DNA from: Pyrus communis
Lineage: Eukaryota; Streptophyta; Magnoliopsida; Rosales; Rosaceae
Reading direction: 5' to 3'
Assembly: GCF_963583255.1 (NCBI RefSeq)
Contig: NC_084806.1
Location: 23,106,317 to 23,170,316 of the forward strand
Length of the DNA: 64,000 bases
Part shown: one piece after another, positions 1-12,579 of the stretch
Layout of the letters: each line of letters opens with the position of its first letter
Position numbering within the stretch: the stretch's first letter is position 1
Notes under the pieces: generated by a model
Told to the model about the DNA's origin: nothing
Database searches by the model: none
The model's input: only the letters and a program-made list of their open reading frames with translations
Program-made: the position numbers and the translations under genes

Positions 1-119
1 CGTGTGAGTTCCCAGAAACAAAACCGTGAGGGCGTGGTCGGGGCCCAAAGCGGACAATATCGTGCTACGGTGGTGGAGTCGGGCCCGGGAAGTGATCCGC
101 CCCGGGCGGGGATGTGACA
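1..119. repeat. GC-rich end of an unidentified repeat
   Basis: The first 119 bases are strikingly GC-rich compared with the A/T-rich sequence that follows, and they stop abruptly at GATGTGACA. A TG(T)GACA-type terminus next to unrelated sequence suggests the end of an LTR or similar element whose other end lies outside the window. No coding frame is visible and the family is not identified. Confidence 0.35.
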
Positions 120-960
120 ATTCATATGACTTTTGGTAATTTAGATTTTAATATAATAGGACAAAATTGTAATCATATTATAGATAAACTCATAGAAGAT
201 ACTAATAATTTAGATGAAGAACAATACTTTCAAAAAATATAAGACATATGATTTAGGATTACATAGGATTTCAGATGAGGAAATGAAAAAAAAATTAATT
301 TTAGACATAGGAGTATAACACATTTTAGGGGCAAAAGAATACACTAATCTATCAGAAGTAAAAGAATACATTATTGTATTAGAAGTAAAAATTGAATATA
401 ATCCAACAGAAGAGAGTAGTACATCAGGAGTTGAAAATAATCCAGGATATACAGTTAGAACAAATCAACAATTTTTAGACAAATGAATAATATAATGAAC
501 AAGGATGAGTAGATTATATGGATGAAATAATGATGAGACCACCTAGAAAAAATGTGATTCTATATTTAAAAAGATTAGAATAAATTAATATAGCAAGAAA
601 TATATTAAACGTAGATAATGTAGATCCACACGATTGGGAGAAGACAATTGAAAGATAGGAAAAATGTTGTATATATGCAGCATTAATGTTAGATTTTAGT
701 AATTCACAAAATATGTTAGGTTATTTTGAGTATACGTTAGATTGATTAGTTTTTTATTCTTTTCAATCATGGAAAGTTCAAAGTCTAGAACAACATCAGG
801 TAGCTAAAACACATTTTAATATTGATGGTTTTGTTACATTAATTAAACAAGAATTTTTTAAATCATACCGGGTTGGATGACATAAGTGAATAGGAACAAA
901 TAAGAGCTATAAGAAATTTATAACAATTACAAATTTGTGATTTATAGTACATAGTTGGAG
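120..960 (+). pseudogene. Endogenous pararetrovirus-like remnant, capsid-side part
   Basis: This A-rich stretch keeps long plus-strand coding-like runs broken by many stops and frameshifts. The composition (Asn/Ile/Lys/Glu-rich) and the partial resemblance of its last third to the capsid region of plant reverse-transcribing viruses (Caulimoviridae) suggest an old integrated copy. The clearer evidence is in its continuation at 3142-4600, which has a zinc-knuckle-like and a protease-like segment. The reading is interrupted near 960 by an LTR. No intact viral gene is present. A Ty3/gypsy gag remnant is the main alternative, and family assignment is from remembered similarity only. Confidence 0.45.
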
Positions 961-3141
961 TTAGCGCAAGCGGAATCGAATTTAGAGTTACAATGGAGAT
1001 TTTCCGGACTTACGAACACAAAAGGCAATTTGATAATTTCATGTTTGGGAGATATTTTGTGACTTGTTATGTGAGCCACGTGGGGCCCACACCCTATTTC
1101 TCCCTCTCTTCTGCGTCTTCTCCTTCCCATTCTCCCGGACAACTCTCTCTCATTTCTTTCCAAACACTATCTCTCACCTAACTCCCTCTAGCTCCCTCAT
1201 CTCTTTGTCAGCTCTTTTTCCCTCCTCATCACCATCTTCTTCTCTGAAAACAGAGAGGCTAAAAGGCCTGGAACCAACCACACCAACTTCTATATTTTCT
1301 CTCTATCCCAGACTCTCTCTTTCCACTCATCTTCCTCACATCTTTACTCTCTGCCTCTCGTGGCTCTGTCTCTCTGCACTCCCCATTTCTGCTTGGCTCA
1401 TCTCTGAAACCCTTAAATCACAGCCTCAACCCTCATTGAAAGGTAAGAATCCTCATTATGTATAAAAATTTCTGGTCCATTGGCAATTAATGGTGGAAAT
1501 ATTTGAAACCTCATGCATGTGTTGGTCTGTTTGGGGACTAGGGATCCAAAAAGAGACTTGATGATGGAGTTACGAGTCCAACCCCAAATCGCAATGCAAG
1601 AAAGGAACTACGGAGTTCCTCTCAGCTCAGATTCGTAATCTCAAGGTATAACCCATGATTTTCATCTTTGTTCTTGTTCAGAAAGTGCAGCAGTTTGAAA
1701 ACCATAAAAGAAAATCATTGCATATCTGATCTCTATGCATGTCTCCATGGAATGATCTTAATACCTGCATACTCTTGAATCTGTACTTGGGTGCTTGCAT
1801 GTACCCACTGATATTTAAGCCCAAAATCGTGCATGAGCGAGATCTAGATTTTTCGAATTTGTGCTAACTATTACCTCTGTATTGCCTGGACTCCCCAAAC
1901 TTGTATGTAATGGAATTTTGTAATAAAATGTGAAATTTGGACAGATTATAGTTAATCTGTCCATTTTGTGTAGGATTTCTGTTTAAGTACTTTGCTATAG
2001 TCAAGGTGACTTGGTATAGGTACAAGCTTTTGTTTGGATTGACAAACGACAAGGCTCATCGAGGGCGAGCGCGCTGTGGTCATGTGAGAGGGTCTTTTCT
2101 TTAATTTATATATACATATATATGTTTAGTTTACATATATATCTAATAATGAACTTTCTTTATGATTGCCATAATTAAATTAACATTTATGATAAATGAC
2201 GTAGCAATGAGATTTAGTAAGTCATTATAAATCGTACGAGCTATTTTAGCTAAATTTACGACTTTGAATGATGTGATGCTAATTAGAATTGTCACTGTAC
2301 CATGACTATATTGATATTATCTGCTCATCGTTTGCTACACCGGTGTTGGTACTTGTCCAGGCCAAGGCCAGTCTTTCACGTGTATGTGTACATCGCACCG
2401 TACGCTCACTTTGGATTCATTGTAGATGCCAGTCTTGTTGTACAGGTTGCCATAGGCAACTTCGACTTGTATGTGATGCGCATATCGCCAGTCTTCACGT
2501 GATTGTAGTACGTACTAGAGCGTATATTATTATTACACCCAATCCTGTTCATGTCAGAATACCTCTGCATAAACTCGTGTGTCAGGATGTGTTGATGAGC
2601 ACCCGATATGATATGTTACTTATGTGAGATTTTGTGATTATGGATGTCATGCCCTTATTTAGGAGATATTGTACCGTAATGAATTCTTGAGATTTTGCAG
2701 GCTACAGTAAGTATTTTCTTACTATACGTACTATGTTTATTTTGGAAACTATACTGGTTTTATAGCGAGGGGTTATAACATTTTCAAAAAGGTTTTTATA
2801 AAACTTTATTTTCAGGCCTACTCACCCTTGTTTTTCACCCCTCTAGGTTTTAATAGTTGAGCTTTCGTATCGATGAGGATTCTTGGCAAATCTTGGTGTA
2901 GACGATTACCTTCGATAGTATAATTCTCACCTTATCTTACTGTAATGTACTTATGCTCTGATATCATGTGTGAAATAGGTTCATTCTTGCTTACAGCGCA
3001 CTCTTATATTTAGGCACTTTTAAGTTCAAATTTATTCATATTTTCCACATCACTGCACTTTATGGCTTCGTCACCTTCTAGGTGTCGGCCAGCACAACTC
3101 AATTCGGAGTCCTAGTGGACTTTTTGGGTCGGGGTGTGTCA
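961..3141 (+). mobile_element. Family-O-like LTR splitting the virus-like remnant
   Basis: The right end is clear: the stretch around 3070-3141 carries the same 3' terminus as the other family O LTRs (a GCTTCGTCACC segment, then GGGTCGGGGTGTGTCA). Upstream it shares the 'Cys-Ala-like' CAGTCTTTCACGTG segments at 2360-2510 with the copies at 25850-26000 and 61100-61260. The left boundary is approximate because the canonical TGTGACAACCCG start is not seen, so the copy is 5' truncated or diverged. No matching target duplication was found beside 3141. Pararetrovirus-like sequence resumes directly at 3142, so the LTR was inserted into it. Frames such as 1064-1465 are low-complexity LTR sequence, not genes. 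Confidence 0.6.
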
Positions 3142-4600
3142 TCAGATTTCTTTAAATATTTAGGAACGACATGTAGAATTAGTGATATTAATTTATTAGA
3201 TACTTGTATGACAAAAATAAAAGGACCAATAGGTGAAAAGATTTGGAATGAATGACAAAAACATCCATAGAAAAATGATATTGCAATATGATCTAGAATT
3301 CAACATATATATGATATACTTGGACAAGAGTATAGCCAAATAAAAGTTAAGAGACAGATTAGGAAACTATTTTACATGATTAGTAAAAATATAGATTTAC
3401 CACAACAGTATGGTTGTTATAAGAAGAATAAGCATAAGAAAATATACAAAAAGAACTATAAGTCATACAAACCATAAAAACAACATAAGAATTTCAACAT
3501 AAGACCTTCAAGAACATATCAGAAGAGAAAATAAATTTCCAAACAATTTAGGAAAAGAAGTGGTAGACCATGGATAGGAAAATATAAAGCACCAAAAGAT
3601 AAAAGTAATTGTAAGTGTTATTTTGGACATATTAGACCAAAGTGTCCAAAATTAGGTAAACAACCAAGTGATAAAGTAAATTTCATAGAGTTATTTAAAT
3701 TAAAAGAAGATGAAGATATACAATCAATATAGTTTAGATGATTTGAGTGATAATGAGAGTATATACAACATAGAAAGTATTAATATGACAAATTTAAATT
3801 CAGAAGATTTAAGTAGTTTAAATAGTGATTTAAAAGAGTATATGTATGCATTTATAGAAGAAGAACATGAAGAAGAGTATAAATACATTAATTTAGGTTG
3901 GCCAGAAAAATGTCAAAAGTGTAGTAAGTTGTTGCAAATAAATACTATAATACATATTCAATATTATGTAAAAAGTGTTATAATAATAGGTTATTAAAAG
4001 TTAATTCAGTAGAGGAGAGTACTGAAATATTAGGAAATATTGTTCCTAGTATAGAAAAACAAACAATAGTTCTTTAATTACCTTAAATTATGAAATAGAA
4101 TGAGCAAGAGATTACAAAATGCAAACAACTGCAATGATAGATACAATAAGTATTAGAAGTCTTGTAAGAGAATAATTAGTACCGAAAAAATGTAGGCATA
4201 AATTAGCAAAACCAGTTATAATAACACAGTTTGATGAGAGACTAGCTTATTTGACACATTGAATTAATAATGAGTCTCTCAGAATAGACAAACAACAATT
4301 TAATTTACCATTAACATTTGTTTCACCAGTGGGATCATACCCATTTATTTTAGGCTTAAACTTTATGAAAAGTTTGCAAAGTTTTTTGTTTATGAACTGT
4401 AACGTAACATTTTTTTAAGAGCGGTATAACCATAATTGATCAAAGTAATACTTTAGAAGCATATAAAAGCATAGGAATAGAAGAATCGAGTAGTCAAGAT
4501 CATTATTATATAGAGAACTTAAAGGAAAATGATGAGCATAATAAAATAGAAGAATTTGATAAAGAAATATTTGAACATGATTATTGTAAAGTCTAGAATT
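3142..4600 (+). pseudogene. Endogenous pararetrovirus-like remnant, zinc-knuckle and protease side
   Basis: Plus-strand coding-like sequence resumes after the LTR. Around 3607-3655 a basic stretch contains a Cys-x-Cys followed by Gly-His and a final Cys four residues later. This resembles the nucleic-acid-binding knuckle at the end of caulimovirid capsid proteins, with two or more residues missing. A 95-codon open frame (3710-3997) is acidic, then carries a WPxKCxxC pattern. About 4120-4420 resembles a retroviral-type aspartic protease C-terminal region (a Leu-Gly-Leu-Asn-Phe pattern at about 4350). Stops and frameshifts occur throughout. It is a dead, low-GC viral fossil and no restored frame is implied. 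Family is inferred from motif order (knuckle, then protease). Confidence 0.55.
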
Positions 4601-5499
4601 AAATGTTTGGCTTTCTTTGTCAAAACTTGTAAATGATACCATACATGCCCCTAGATAGTTTGACACTACAACTCTGTTATGGGTTTATTTTGCTGGATTA
4701 TGTGTCCATGGGAATTAGCTGAAACACAATCATCAACACAAAAGTTTTGTTTATTCATATACACTTCATGCATAAACTTGAGTTCATTCTGTCTAGTTAT
4801 GTTGTCTGGTAAAAAATTCTCACTGATGTCCACTTGTCTGGACACACATTTTAAGTCAACCCACATGGGCTTACTGACAATTTTAGTCCAAGGTTGAAAA
4901 CTCAGCTTTACATTTGCTCTGATCGTGTTCTGCATTGACAAGTGTCTTTTGTCCCTATGTGGACACAAAACTTGTAGCTCCCACGTTAAAAACCTTAGCT
5001 GCCTCCCTTGTTCTTTTGACTAGGATATTTTGCAATTTTCAATATAGTGTTTTTGAGCTTAGTGCTTCCTCTTTTGTTCTTGTTAGCTAGCCTAGCCACA
5101 AAACTACTTTTATGCATTAACACTTAAATCGTTGTATACCAAGGTTGCATTATATTCACAGTTTTGTATTATGTTCATGGTCAAGCTTTAATTTTTTTAA
5201 TCTTTACTTAGACCAAGTCTTGGATGCACATTAGTTTCTTCTTTTAATTGTTTGACTAGAGAAACTGGTTGGTCATTTGAATCCAAATTTCATATCGTCA
5301 TTTTTATCATATCATGGATCGTGTTGGTTTCAGCGCCACAAGGTGAAGAGCTCAGAAAGAGCTACCACTTCGCGAAGACCAAAGGAATCTTGTTCTCGTG
5401 TAAGGCTAGGTTGTACAAAGGTATAAACTACACCATAAATTAGGATCTAGGAATTGAGCTTGTGTTGACACTTTGTAAGCATCTTGTTTATACTAATGG
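4601..5499. other. Unassigned sequence left of the nested LTRs
   Basis: Nearly 900 bases with no recognised gene. A 100-codon minus-strand frame (4666-4968) has no domain I recognise and sits among short frames, so I do not call it a gene. A segment at 5320-5420 reads as possible old coding or LTR sequence, but no family could be named. This stretch is the left flank of the family O insertion that starts at 5505. Confidence 0.4.
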
Positions 5500-5504
5500 A
5501 TTGG

Positions 5505-8249
5505 TGACACACCCCGACCCAGAAAGTTCACTTGGACCCTGAATCGAGATGTGTTGGCTGACACCTGAAAGGTGACAAAGCCATAAAATGTGATAAGAGT
5601 GTAGAAAAAATGTGAATAATTTGAACCTAAAAATTTTAAATACCAGAGTACGTTGTGAGCGGGAGCGAACCCATTTCACACACGACGTCAGAGCATAATT
5701 TGGGCAGTATTGTGTTCATCACACGCGTGATGTGAGCATTCTTGGTTTTGTGTCTAATGCTCGAACTTTGCCACCTCGTCGATTACGGAAAAATATGTTA
5801 ACTTTTCTTTAGTTTTGGGTAGTTTTGTGGTCTGTACGACAAGACTAGGTGTAAATAAATACACTCAAGTGCTACGATCACGTGAAGACTGTGCGAATAA
5901 TCGCGGGTCACCTACAGGTCGGAACCACCTAAATTGGTCTGTATAACAGGACTATGCACCTACCTTGGATCCAAGGTGAGCGTAAGGTGCGGGAGGTGAA
6001 CATCACGTGAAGGACTGTGCCCTGGCTACAGGCGGGAGCACTAGCACCGAGGTGCAGGTTTATGAGCTATGATATATCTCAACACAATCATACTCGCTAC
6101 CATCACTATCATCAACATGTACTCACCTGAAGCTTACCTGGGCGTCCGCAGCGTCATTTAGCACTTCAAAGCTTTCACAATAGTTAGGTTCAAGTGATAT
6201 CCATATGAATATGCCATGATGCAATCTAACCCAAACATTTCATGATATTCCTAAAATATATAATATGGTGTAACATGTACAATCAATAACACCCTACTCC
6301 CAAACTATTTACTTTTGAAAGTAATCATCAGTGATAAGCCCAATTAGACACTGGTTAAATTAACTATCATTACTTACCTTTCCTTACTTCAATTTCTTGA
6401 TTCTTCATGCATTGATTTATGATTACCTTTTAATCACCAAATCATAAAGCTAAATCTCACACTTCCCACCAATGTCCCTCACATTGCTCAATTCACTAAA
6501 CAAGGCTATTGTCTCGATTATTTAATCTCATTTATTATATGGTTGCGTCTAACATCTTGTTAGACTACCTACATACCCTAAACAGGGATCGAGCCATTCG
6601 TAGTTCGCAATGATTAATTGTAGGTAACAAGCATAGATCACTTTAGAAGTGTTTGTGGAACTATCAATTATATGCCTATGAAAGAAAAAGACCCATTGAC
6701 CTGGAGTCCACGCTATGATTATCTTGCACGCACATCGAGACATCACGATCTATCGTCGCCTGTGACCAATTATCAAATCACGTCTCAAAGTTCTTACTAA
6801 TAGAATACATAATTTACATAAAACATATCCTCAAGGACCTTTAAGAATAATTTGAGACCCAATGACCAAAAGTCAACCCTGTACAACTTGATTGGGTAGG
6901 GTCTACAACCCTGTATAACTCTATTCGAAAGATCTGCATATCAGATTTCCAATCCGTAACTTCCAAAGATCCACATTATGCTTCTAGATTAATATACTAA
7001 AATTTTATTACGATCCAATGGTTGGATCCTCGTCAATTCCCAAAATTGATTAGCGGTTAACGTTTTATTTTATGAACTTACAAATCCAATTCGGAAAGAT
7101 CTGTATTTGGATTCCCAATCCATAAGTTCCTATGTTCTTGAAATATTATGTAATACAATGTAACGAATTTTGGTGACGATCCAACGATTGGATCGTCGAT
7201 TCACAATAATACCTATTAACGTATCGTAGAGAATTTAGGTTCTAACGATCAACTTACGTCATTCAAATATCAAGACTAAATTCAAGACATTTAACATAGC
7301 CTAAAAATAGCATTGGCAGCCCACTGGCCACGCACCGCTGTGGGTGGCAGTCGGCCGCCCCGACTCGCCGGAAAATCTAACTATTTCCAAAAATTACCAA
7401 AATTTACAGGAATGAAGATCTCAAAGAGACGAACAACTTTCATACCTGCCACAAAGTCCAAAAGGGGACGGAAGATAGTCAATTTTTCCCACGAAGCCGG
7501 CGGGTGCCTAAAGTTTCCCGATGTCGATTCGTCGTCTACGGTGGTCCAACTGGGTCAAGGTTGGTTGGGTTTTGCTCCTGGGAGGATGGGCTACAAAGCC
7601 CAAGTGGTGGCATCTGCCATCGCTTTGCCGATTTGTTGAAAAATCAAAAAGGGTGGCCGGAGCACTGTGAGAACCGTCAACTTTCGTGGCCTCCACCTGC
7701 CACATACTGTGGTTAATCAAGGTGGTTCTTGGGTGGGTTTTGTAGAGGGGAATGAGAGCTTCAAGATGGTGGTGGTGGCGTCGAAAAACTCCACTGGAGT
7801 TGGCCGGAATCGGCCTTGGAAAATGGGTGGTCGCAAGTGGAAAAACCCATGGGAAAGCTGGGAGCTTTCATTTTTTTTTTTTTTTTTCTTTCTTTCTTTT
7901 CTGATTTCTCATTGGTCCTCCATCCCTATTTAATTTGAGTGGTCCATTTTTCTCTTTACCTAAGGCTGATTAGTTATTCTTCCCACAAGGTGGGAGTTCA
8001 AATAATTTAACTACCTTTAAATAACCAACTTCAAACGTCTGTAATTATACCGTTATAATTCAGACTCGCAAATGTCTTTCGCCTATGCGTTCGTAGTGGC
8101 AAGTACTATGAGGATATGCTAAAAGAATAAGTCATACGTCACTCTAACCGATGATCAACGGAAGTCAAAGTCCTTACCTCTAGGGCATTTTCGTAAATTC
8201 ACGCTTCTAAAATTAATAAAAACGTAAAATTTGGAACGGGTTGTCACCC
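5505..8249 (-). mobile_element. Family O Ty3/gypsy LTR, minus orientation
   Basis: Read on the minus strand, this 2.7-kb LTR begins at about 8249 with TGACAACCCGTTCCAAATTT and ends at 5505 with GGGTCGGGGTGTGTCA, the termini shared by all family O copies here. It is an inverted copy of 8575-10698 plus 61008-62305, but lacks the 65-bp tandem array found at 61396-61785. The family is assigned to Ty3/gypsy because the plus copy is followed by a primer binding site at 62309 and preceded by a polypurine tract at 8561. ATTGG at 5500-5504 recurs at 62994-62998, which may be a target duplication around the whole nest. The frame at 7313-7639 is LTR sequence read antisense to the LTR. Confidence 0.8.
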
Positions 8250-8574
8250 TCATTCGATTACATTTAGTTGTTTACTTATTGTTTGGATTAACCCAATGCT
8301 ATTATACACTTACCTTCAGAATAGGTAAAACCGCGAGTGTGTGGGTGAAAACTTTTAATGTTCAATTTCGATTTAAATATATCTATTTTGACTTGATGCT
8401 TTCGTAAGAGACTTTATACTGTAGTATTGTTTTGAAAGAGAATGAAAGTTTGAGTTTTGAGGCATGAAAGAGGAATCACTACACTCTAATCGCGACGGAA
8501 GGACATTCTCTTTTGTACAACATCTCTAGTTGATTTTAAATTTCGAGGACAATATTTTTCTAAGGTGGGTAGAT
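8250..8574 (+). mobile_element. 3' internal remnant and polypurine tract of family O
   Basis: This 325-bp spacer lies between the two head-to-head LTRs. Its right half ends in AATTTCGAGGAC, then a purine-rich TAAGGTGGGTAGAT (8561-8574), then an LTR start. That order is the usual 3' end of plant chromovirus-type (Tekay/Del-like) Ty3/gypsy elements, where the tract primes plus-strand DNA. Its left part has no visible coding potential. The nearly identical segment at 62396-62467 confirms it as a family O feature. Confidence 0.75.
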
Positions 8575-10698
8575 TGTGACAACCCGTTCCAAATTTTATG
8601 TTTTTATTAGTTTTAGAAGCGTGAATTTACAAAAATGCCCTAGAGGCAAGGACTTTGACTTCCGTTGATCATCGGTTAGAGTGATGTATGACTTATTCTT
8701 TTAGCATATCCTTGCAGTACTTGCCACTACGAACGCATAGACGAAAGTCGTTTGCGAGTCCGAATTATAACGGTATAATTACGGACGTTTGAAGTTGGTT
8801 ATTTAAAGGTTGTTAAATTATTTGAACTCCCACCTTGTGGGAAGACTAACTAATCAGCCTTAAGTAAAGAGAAAAATGGACCAATCAAATTAAAAGGGAT
8901 GGAGGACCAATGAGAAATCAGAAAAGAAAGAAAGAAAAAAAAAAAAATTGAAAGCTCCCAGCTTTCCCGTGGGTTTTTCCACTTGCGACCACCCATTTTC
9001 AAAGGCCGATTCCGGCCAACTCCGGTGGAGTTTTTTGACGCCACCACCACCATCTTGAAGCTCTCATTCCCCTCTACAGAACCCACCAAGAACCACCTTG
9101 ATTAACCACGGCATGTGGTGGGTGGAGGCCATGAAAGTTGACGGTTCTTACGGTGCTCCAGCCATCCTTTTTGATTTGCCGGCAAATCAGCAAAGCGATG
9201 GAAGATGCCACCACTTGGGCTTTGTAGCCCATCCTCCCAGAAGCAAAACCCAACCAACCTTGACCCCGTTCGACCACCGTAGACGACGAATCGACACCAG
9301 GAAACTTTAGGCACCCGCCGGCTTCGTGAGAAAAATTGTCTATCTTCCGTCCATTTTTAGACTTTGTGGCAGGTATGAAAGTTGTTCCTCTCTTTGAGAT
9401 CTTCATTCCTGTAAATTTTGGTAATTTTTGGAAATTGTTGGATTTTCCGGCGAGTCGGGCGGCCAACTGTCGCCCACGGCGGCACGTGGCCAGTGGGCCA
9501 CCAATGCTATTTTTAGGCTATGTTAAATGTCTTGAATTTATTCTTGATATTTGAATGACGTAGGTTGATCATTGGAACCAAAATTCTCTATGATATGTTA
9601 ATAGGCATTTATGTGAATTGACGATCCAATTGTTGGATCGTCACCAAAATTTGTTACATTGTAGTACATAATATTTGAAGAATATAGGAACTTCCGGATT
9701 GAGAATCTGACGTACAGATCTTTCCGAATTGGATTTGTAAGTTCATAAATTAAAACGTTAACCGCTAATCAGTTTTGGGAATTGACGAGGATCCAACCGT
9801 TGGATCATAATAAAATTTTGGTATGTCAATCTAGAAGCATAATGTGGATCTTTGGAAGTTACGGATTGGAAATCTGATATGCGGATCTTCCGAATCGAGT
9901 TATATAGGGTTGTAAACCCTACCGTCGATCAAAGATCGACAGTTGACTTTTGGTCAATGGGTCTCAAATTATTCTTGAAGGTCCTTGAGGATATGTTTTA
10001 TGTAAATTATGTATTCTATCGGTAAGAACTTTGAGACGTGATTTGATAATTGGTCACAGGCGACGATAGATCGTGATGTCTCGATGTGTGTGCAAGATAA
10101 TCATAGCATGGACTCCAAGTGAGTGGGTCTTTTTCTTTCATAGGCATATAATTGATAGTTCCACAAACACTTCTAAAGTGATCTATGCTTGTTACCTACA
10201 ATTAATCATTGCGAACTATGAATGGCTTGATCCCTGTTTAGGGTACGTGGGCAGTCTAACAAGACGTTAGATGCAGCCATATAATAAATGAGATTAAATA
10301 ATCGAGACAATAGCCTTGTTTAGTGAATTTAGCAATGTGAGGGACATTGGTGGGAAGTATGAGATTTAGCTTTATGATTTGGTGATTAAAAGTTAATCAT
10401 AAATCGATGCATGAAGAATCAAGAAATTGAAGTAAGGAAAGGTAAGTAATGATAGTTAATTTAACTAGTGTCTAATTGGGCTTATCACTGACGATTACTC
10501 TCAAAAGTAAATAGTTTGGGAGTAGGGTGTTATTAATAGTACATGTTACGCCATATTATATATTTTGGGAATATCATGAAATGTTTGGGTTAGATTGCAT
10601 CATGGCATATTCATATGGATATTACTTGAACCTAACTATTGTGAGTGCTTTGAAGTGCTAAATGACGCCGCGGACGCCCAGGTAAGCTTCAGGTGAGT
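8575..10698 (+). mobile_element. Family O LTR, plus orientation, left part
   Basis: The LTR starts at TGTGACAACCCG (8575) right after a polypurine tract and matches the inverse of 5505-8249 along its whole length. It breaks off at 10698 inside the segment GTAAGCTTCAGGTGAGT. The next bases of the LTR (GTACATGTTGATGATAG) are found only at 61011 onward, so the LTR continues across the 50-kb insertion of element A. The TGAGT at 10694-10698 is repeated at 61008-61012 as the target duplication. The minus-strand frame at 9074-9466 is the LTR's antisense frame, also seen in two other copies. Confidence 0.85.
10694..10698. repeat. Target site duplication TGAGT of element A (left copy)
   Basis: TGAGT at 10694-10698 is followed at 10699 by the A terminus TGATGTG. 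The right copy is 61008-61012, directly after the terminus CTATCA at 61007. The interrupted family O LTR reads continuously when one copy and the insert are removed, as shown by the unbroken homolog at 6100-6180 on the minus strand. Confidence 0.85.
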
Positions 10699-11840
10699 TG
10701 ATGTGATAAATAATAGCACTCAAATTAAACCCTCTTTTTGACAATTGTAGTAAAGATAGAAGTAAGGATCGTTCTAGGCCGGGGATTAGGAGGGATTGCT
10801 AATCTAATGAAAACTGACTCAAATATACAAAAATATGCTTAAAAACACTTAAACAAACTCAAAGACTCTTAACTAAACCTATATGACTCAAAATAAACTC
10901 AAAAGACTCAAAACAACACAAAACAATAAAAAAGACTCAAACTAGACTCTAAGACTTAATTTGGACAAAAATAGAATTGGTTTTGACTCAAAAAACTTAA
11001 AAACACACAATGGGACATATTTGACTTAGCAAAATAAAGGGGATTGGGTTTTTGATGAATTTAAGATGAAAACAAGTAACTAAAAGACTTAAGTAAACTT
11101 TGGACGAATTTGAGAAAACCTATGGACGATTGACTAGCTAGAGGATTCTTTCCCACACATGATACATTCAAATACAAATTGATTTCCAGTTGTTTTTTCG
11201 ATAAACCATGAATCTCAACACCCCAGATTAACCGTGACATCACAAATTAACCCTTAGATTCTCCTTTAGTTATTGGATTGGATGACATCATATGACAACC
11301 CAAAGCATTCTTCAAAAGTTCCCTACGTGACATCATAATAGAGATACAATCAAAGATCATTACGTTCTATGAAAATCATAAGTATTGACAAAGCACTTGT
11401 AACTATAAATCATGATACTCATGCTAGGAATTTACTTAACATGATTGTGAAAACAACCTTAACTACTTGTGAATATAAGTTTGTAACGATTATGTGAAAC
11501 TCCCTTATATTCTAGCACCAAATTCAAGCATGCAAATTAAGTAGGCCTTCCTAATCCACATACAAGAATAAGTTATCCATCAAACGGTTAACTAAATTGC
11601 ATTCACAATTTATGAAATCACAATTGGAATTAATCAATTCATATCATAAACATAATCATGGTTTCAAAGTCTCCCCTAGCTAAAACGAGTTTAGCCTCTC
11701 ATGTTCACGACAAAACAAAAAAAACTCGAATTCAACATTGAAAACAAAAGATAGATTACACCTTAAAACGTTCCAACACTCCAACTTGAATGCAAAAATG
11801 TCCAAGGCTTCTTCTTCTCCTCTTCTTCCTTGCTATGCTG
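10699..11840 (-). mobile_element. Element A 3' LTR, distal half
   Basis: This segment matches 58901-60033 of the 5' LTR closely, in the same orientation. Similarity stops at GCTATGCTG (11840), where PEPCK-linked sequence starts; the LTR resumes at about 50334. The frame at 11061-11243 is LTR sequence and not a gene. Confidence 0.85.
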
Positions 11841-12579
11841 CAAAAATCCAATAAATTCAAGTCGAATTCAAAAGACCAAACAAATTAAACACTATTACTT
11901 CTTCATCATATTGATTCCATCATATCCACATATCCAAGAAATCAAGGTGACATATTACCAGCGCCAAACTTGATGGCGTTCCAAATGTCTGGCTCTTTCG
12001 CCCTTGACAGGTCAATGCACTTGGCGTAGCAACCACCTTCGATATTTGACACACCGTTCTCAGTCCAGCAGTGTTTATCATCTCCAATCAAGTACCTATT
12101 GTGATCCGTAGACAGAGTCGTCTTTCCAGTACCTAAATAGTAAAATGAAAAGAAAAGGCAAATACCATAAGAAACAATTAAACTGTCATAAGCTAACAGA
12201 CAGCGAGCAAGAGTAGGAGAGCACATATCATATGGCTGCGAGACCAAGATGACAACCGCGATCTATTGACGATACTATACCTGACAATCCAAAGAAAAGG
12301 GCAACATCTCCATCTTTCCCTATATTGCGGCCAGAATGCAGGGATAGGATTTGTCACTTAGGCATGAGATAATGCATGACACTGAAAAGACCTTTCTTCA
12401 TTTCCCCAGTGTACATGGTGCTGAGGATGACCATTTCCCTCCGAGCAAGATTAAGGTCTATGCTAGTAGAGGATGTCATGTAGTGGGTGTAACGATTACA
12501 CGGGAACTGGCCAGCATTGTATACAGTGAAGTCCGGAGTACCAAAATTCTCCAGCTCTTCAGGAGTGGGTCGAATACAC
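11841..12579 (-). pseudogene. Phosphoenolpyruvate carboxykinase (ATP), internal exons, N-side piece
   Basis: PEPCK converts oxaloacetate to phosphoenolpyruvate with ATP in the cytosol during gluconeogenesis. Two minus-strand exons are clear. Exon 12579-12281 encodes [16 protein letters not shown] through the segment ending ALFFGLSG, and exon 12132-11959 encodes [10 protein letters not shown], the ATP-binding P-loop. Together they cover about 158 residues including the [18 protein letters not shown] region. Both have AG acceptors and GT donors. The first exon carries a TGA at 12356-12354 where the family has Arg (CGA), and Cys is replaced by Arg soon after. Upstream exons are not found. The next exon in order (VLEN...) is not downstream but 38 kb away at 50328, so this is one half of a permuted gene. 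Bases 11841-11958 are intron-like. Confidence 0.9.

Noticed and set aside
1064..1465. 133-codon Ser/Leu/Pro-rich plus-strand frame
   Set aside because: Pyrimidine-rich low-complexity LTR sequence; resembles a leader region, not a protein.
4666..4968. 100-codon minus-strand frame
   Set aside because: No family recognised, no splice or neighbour support; left as unassigned.
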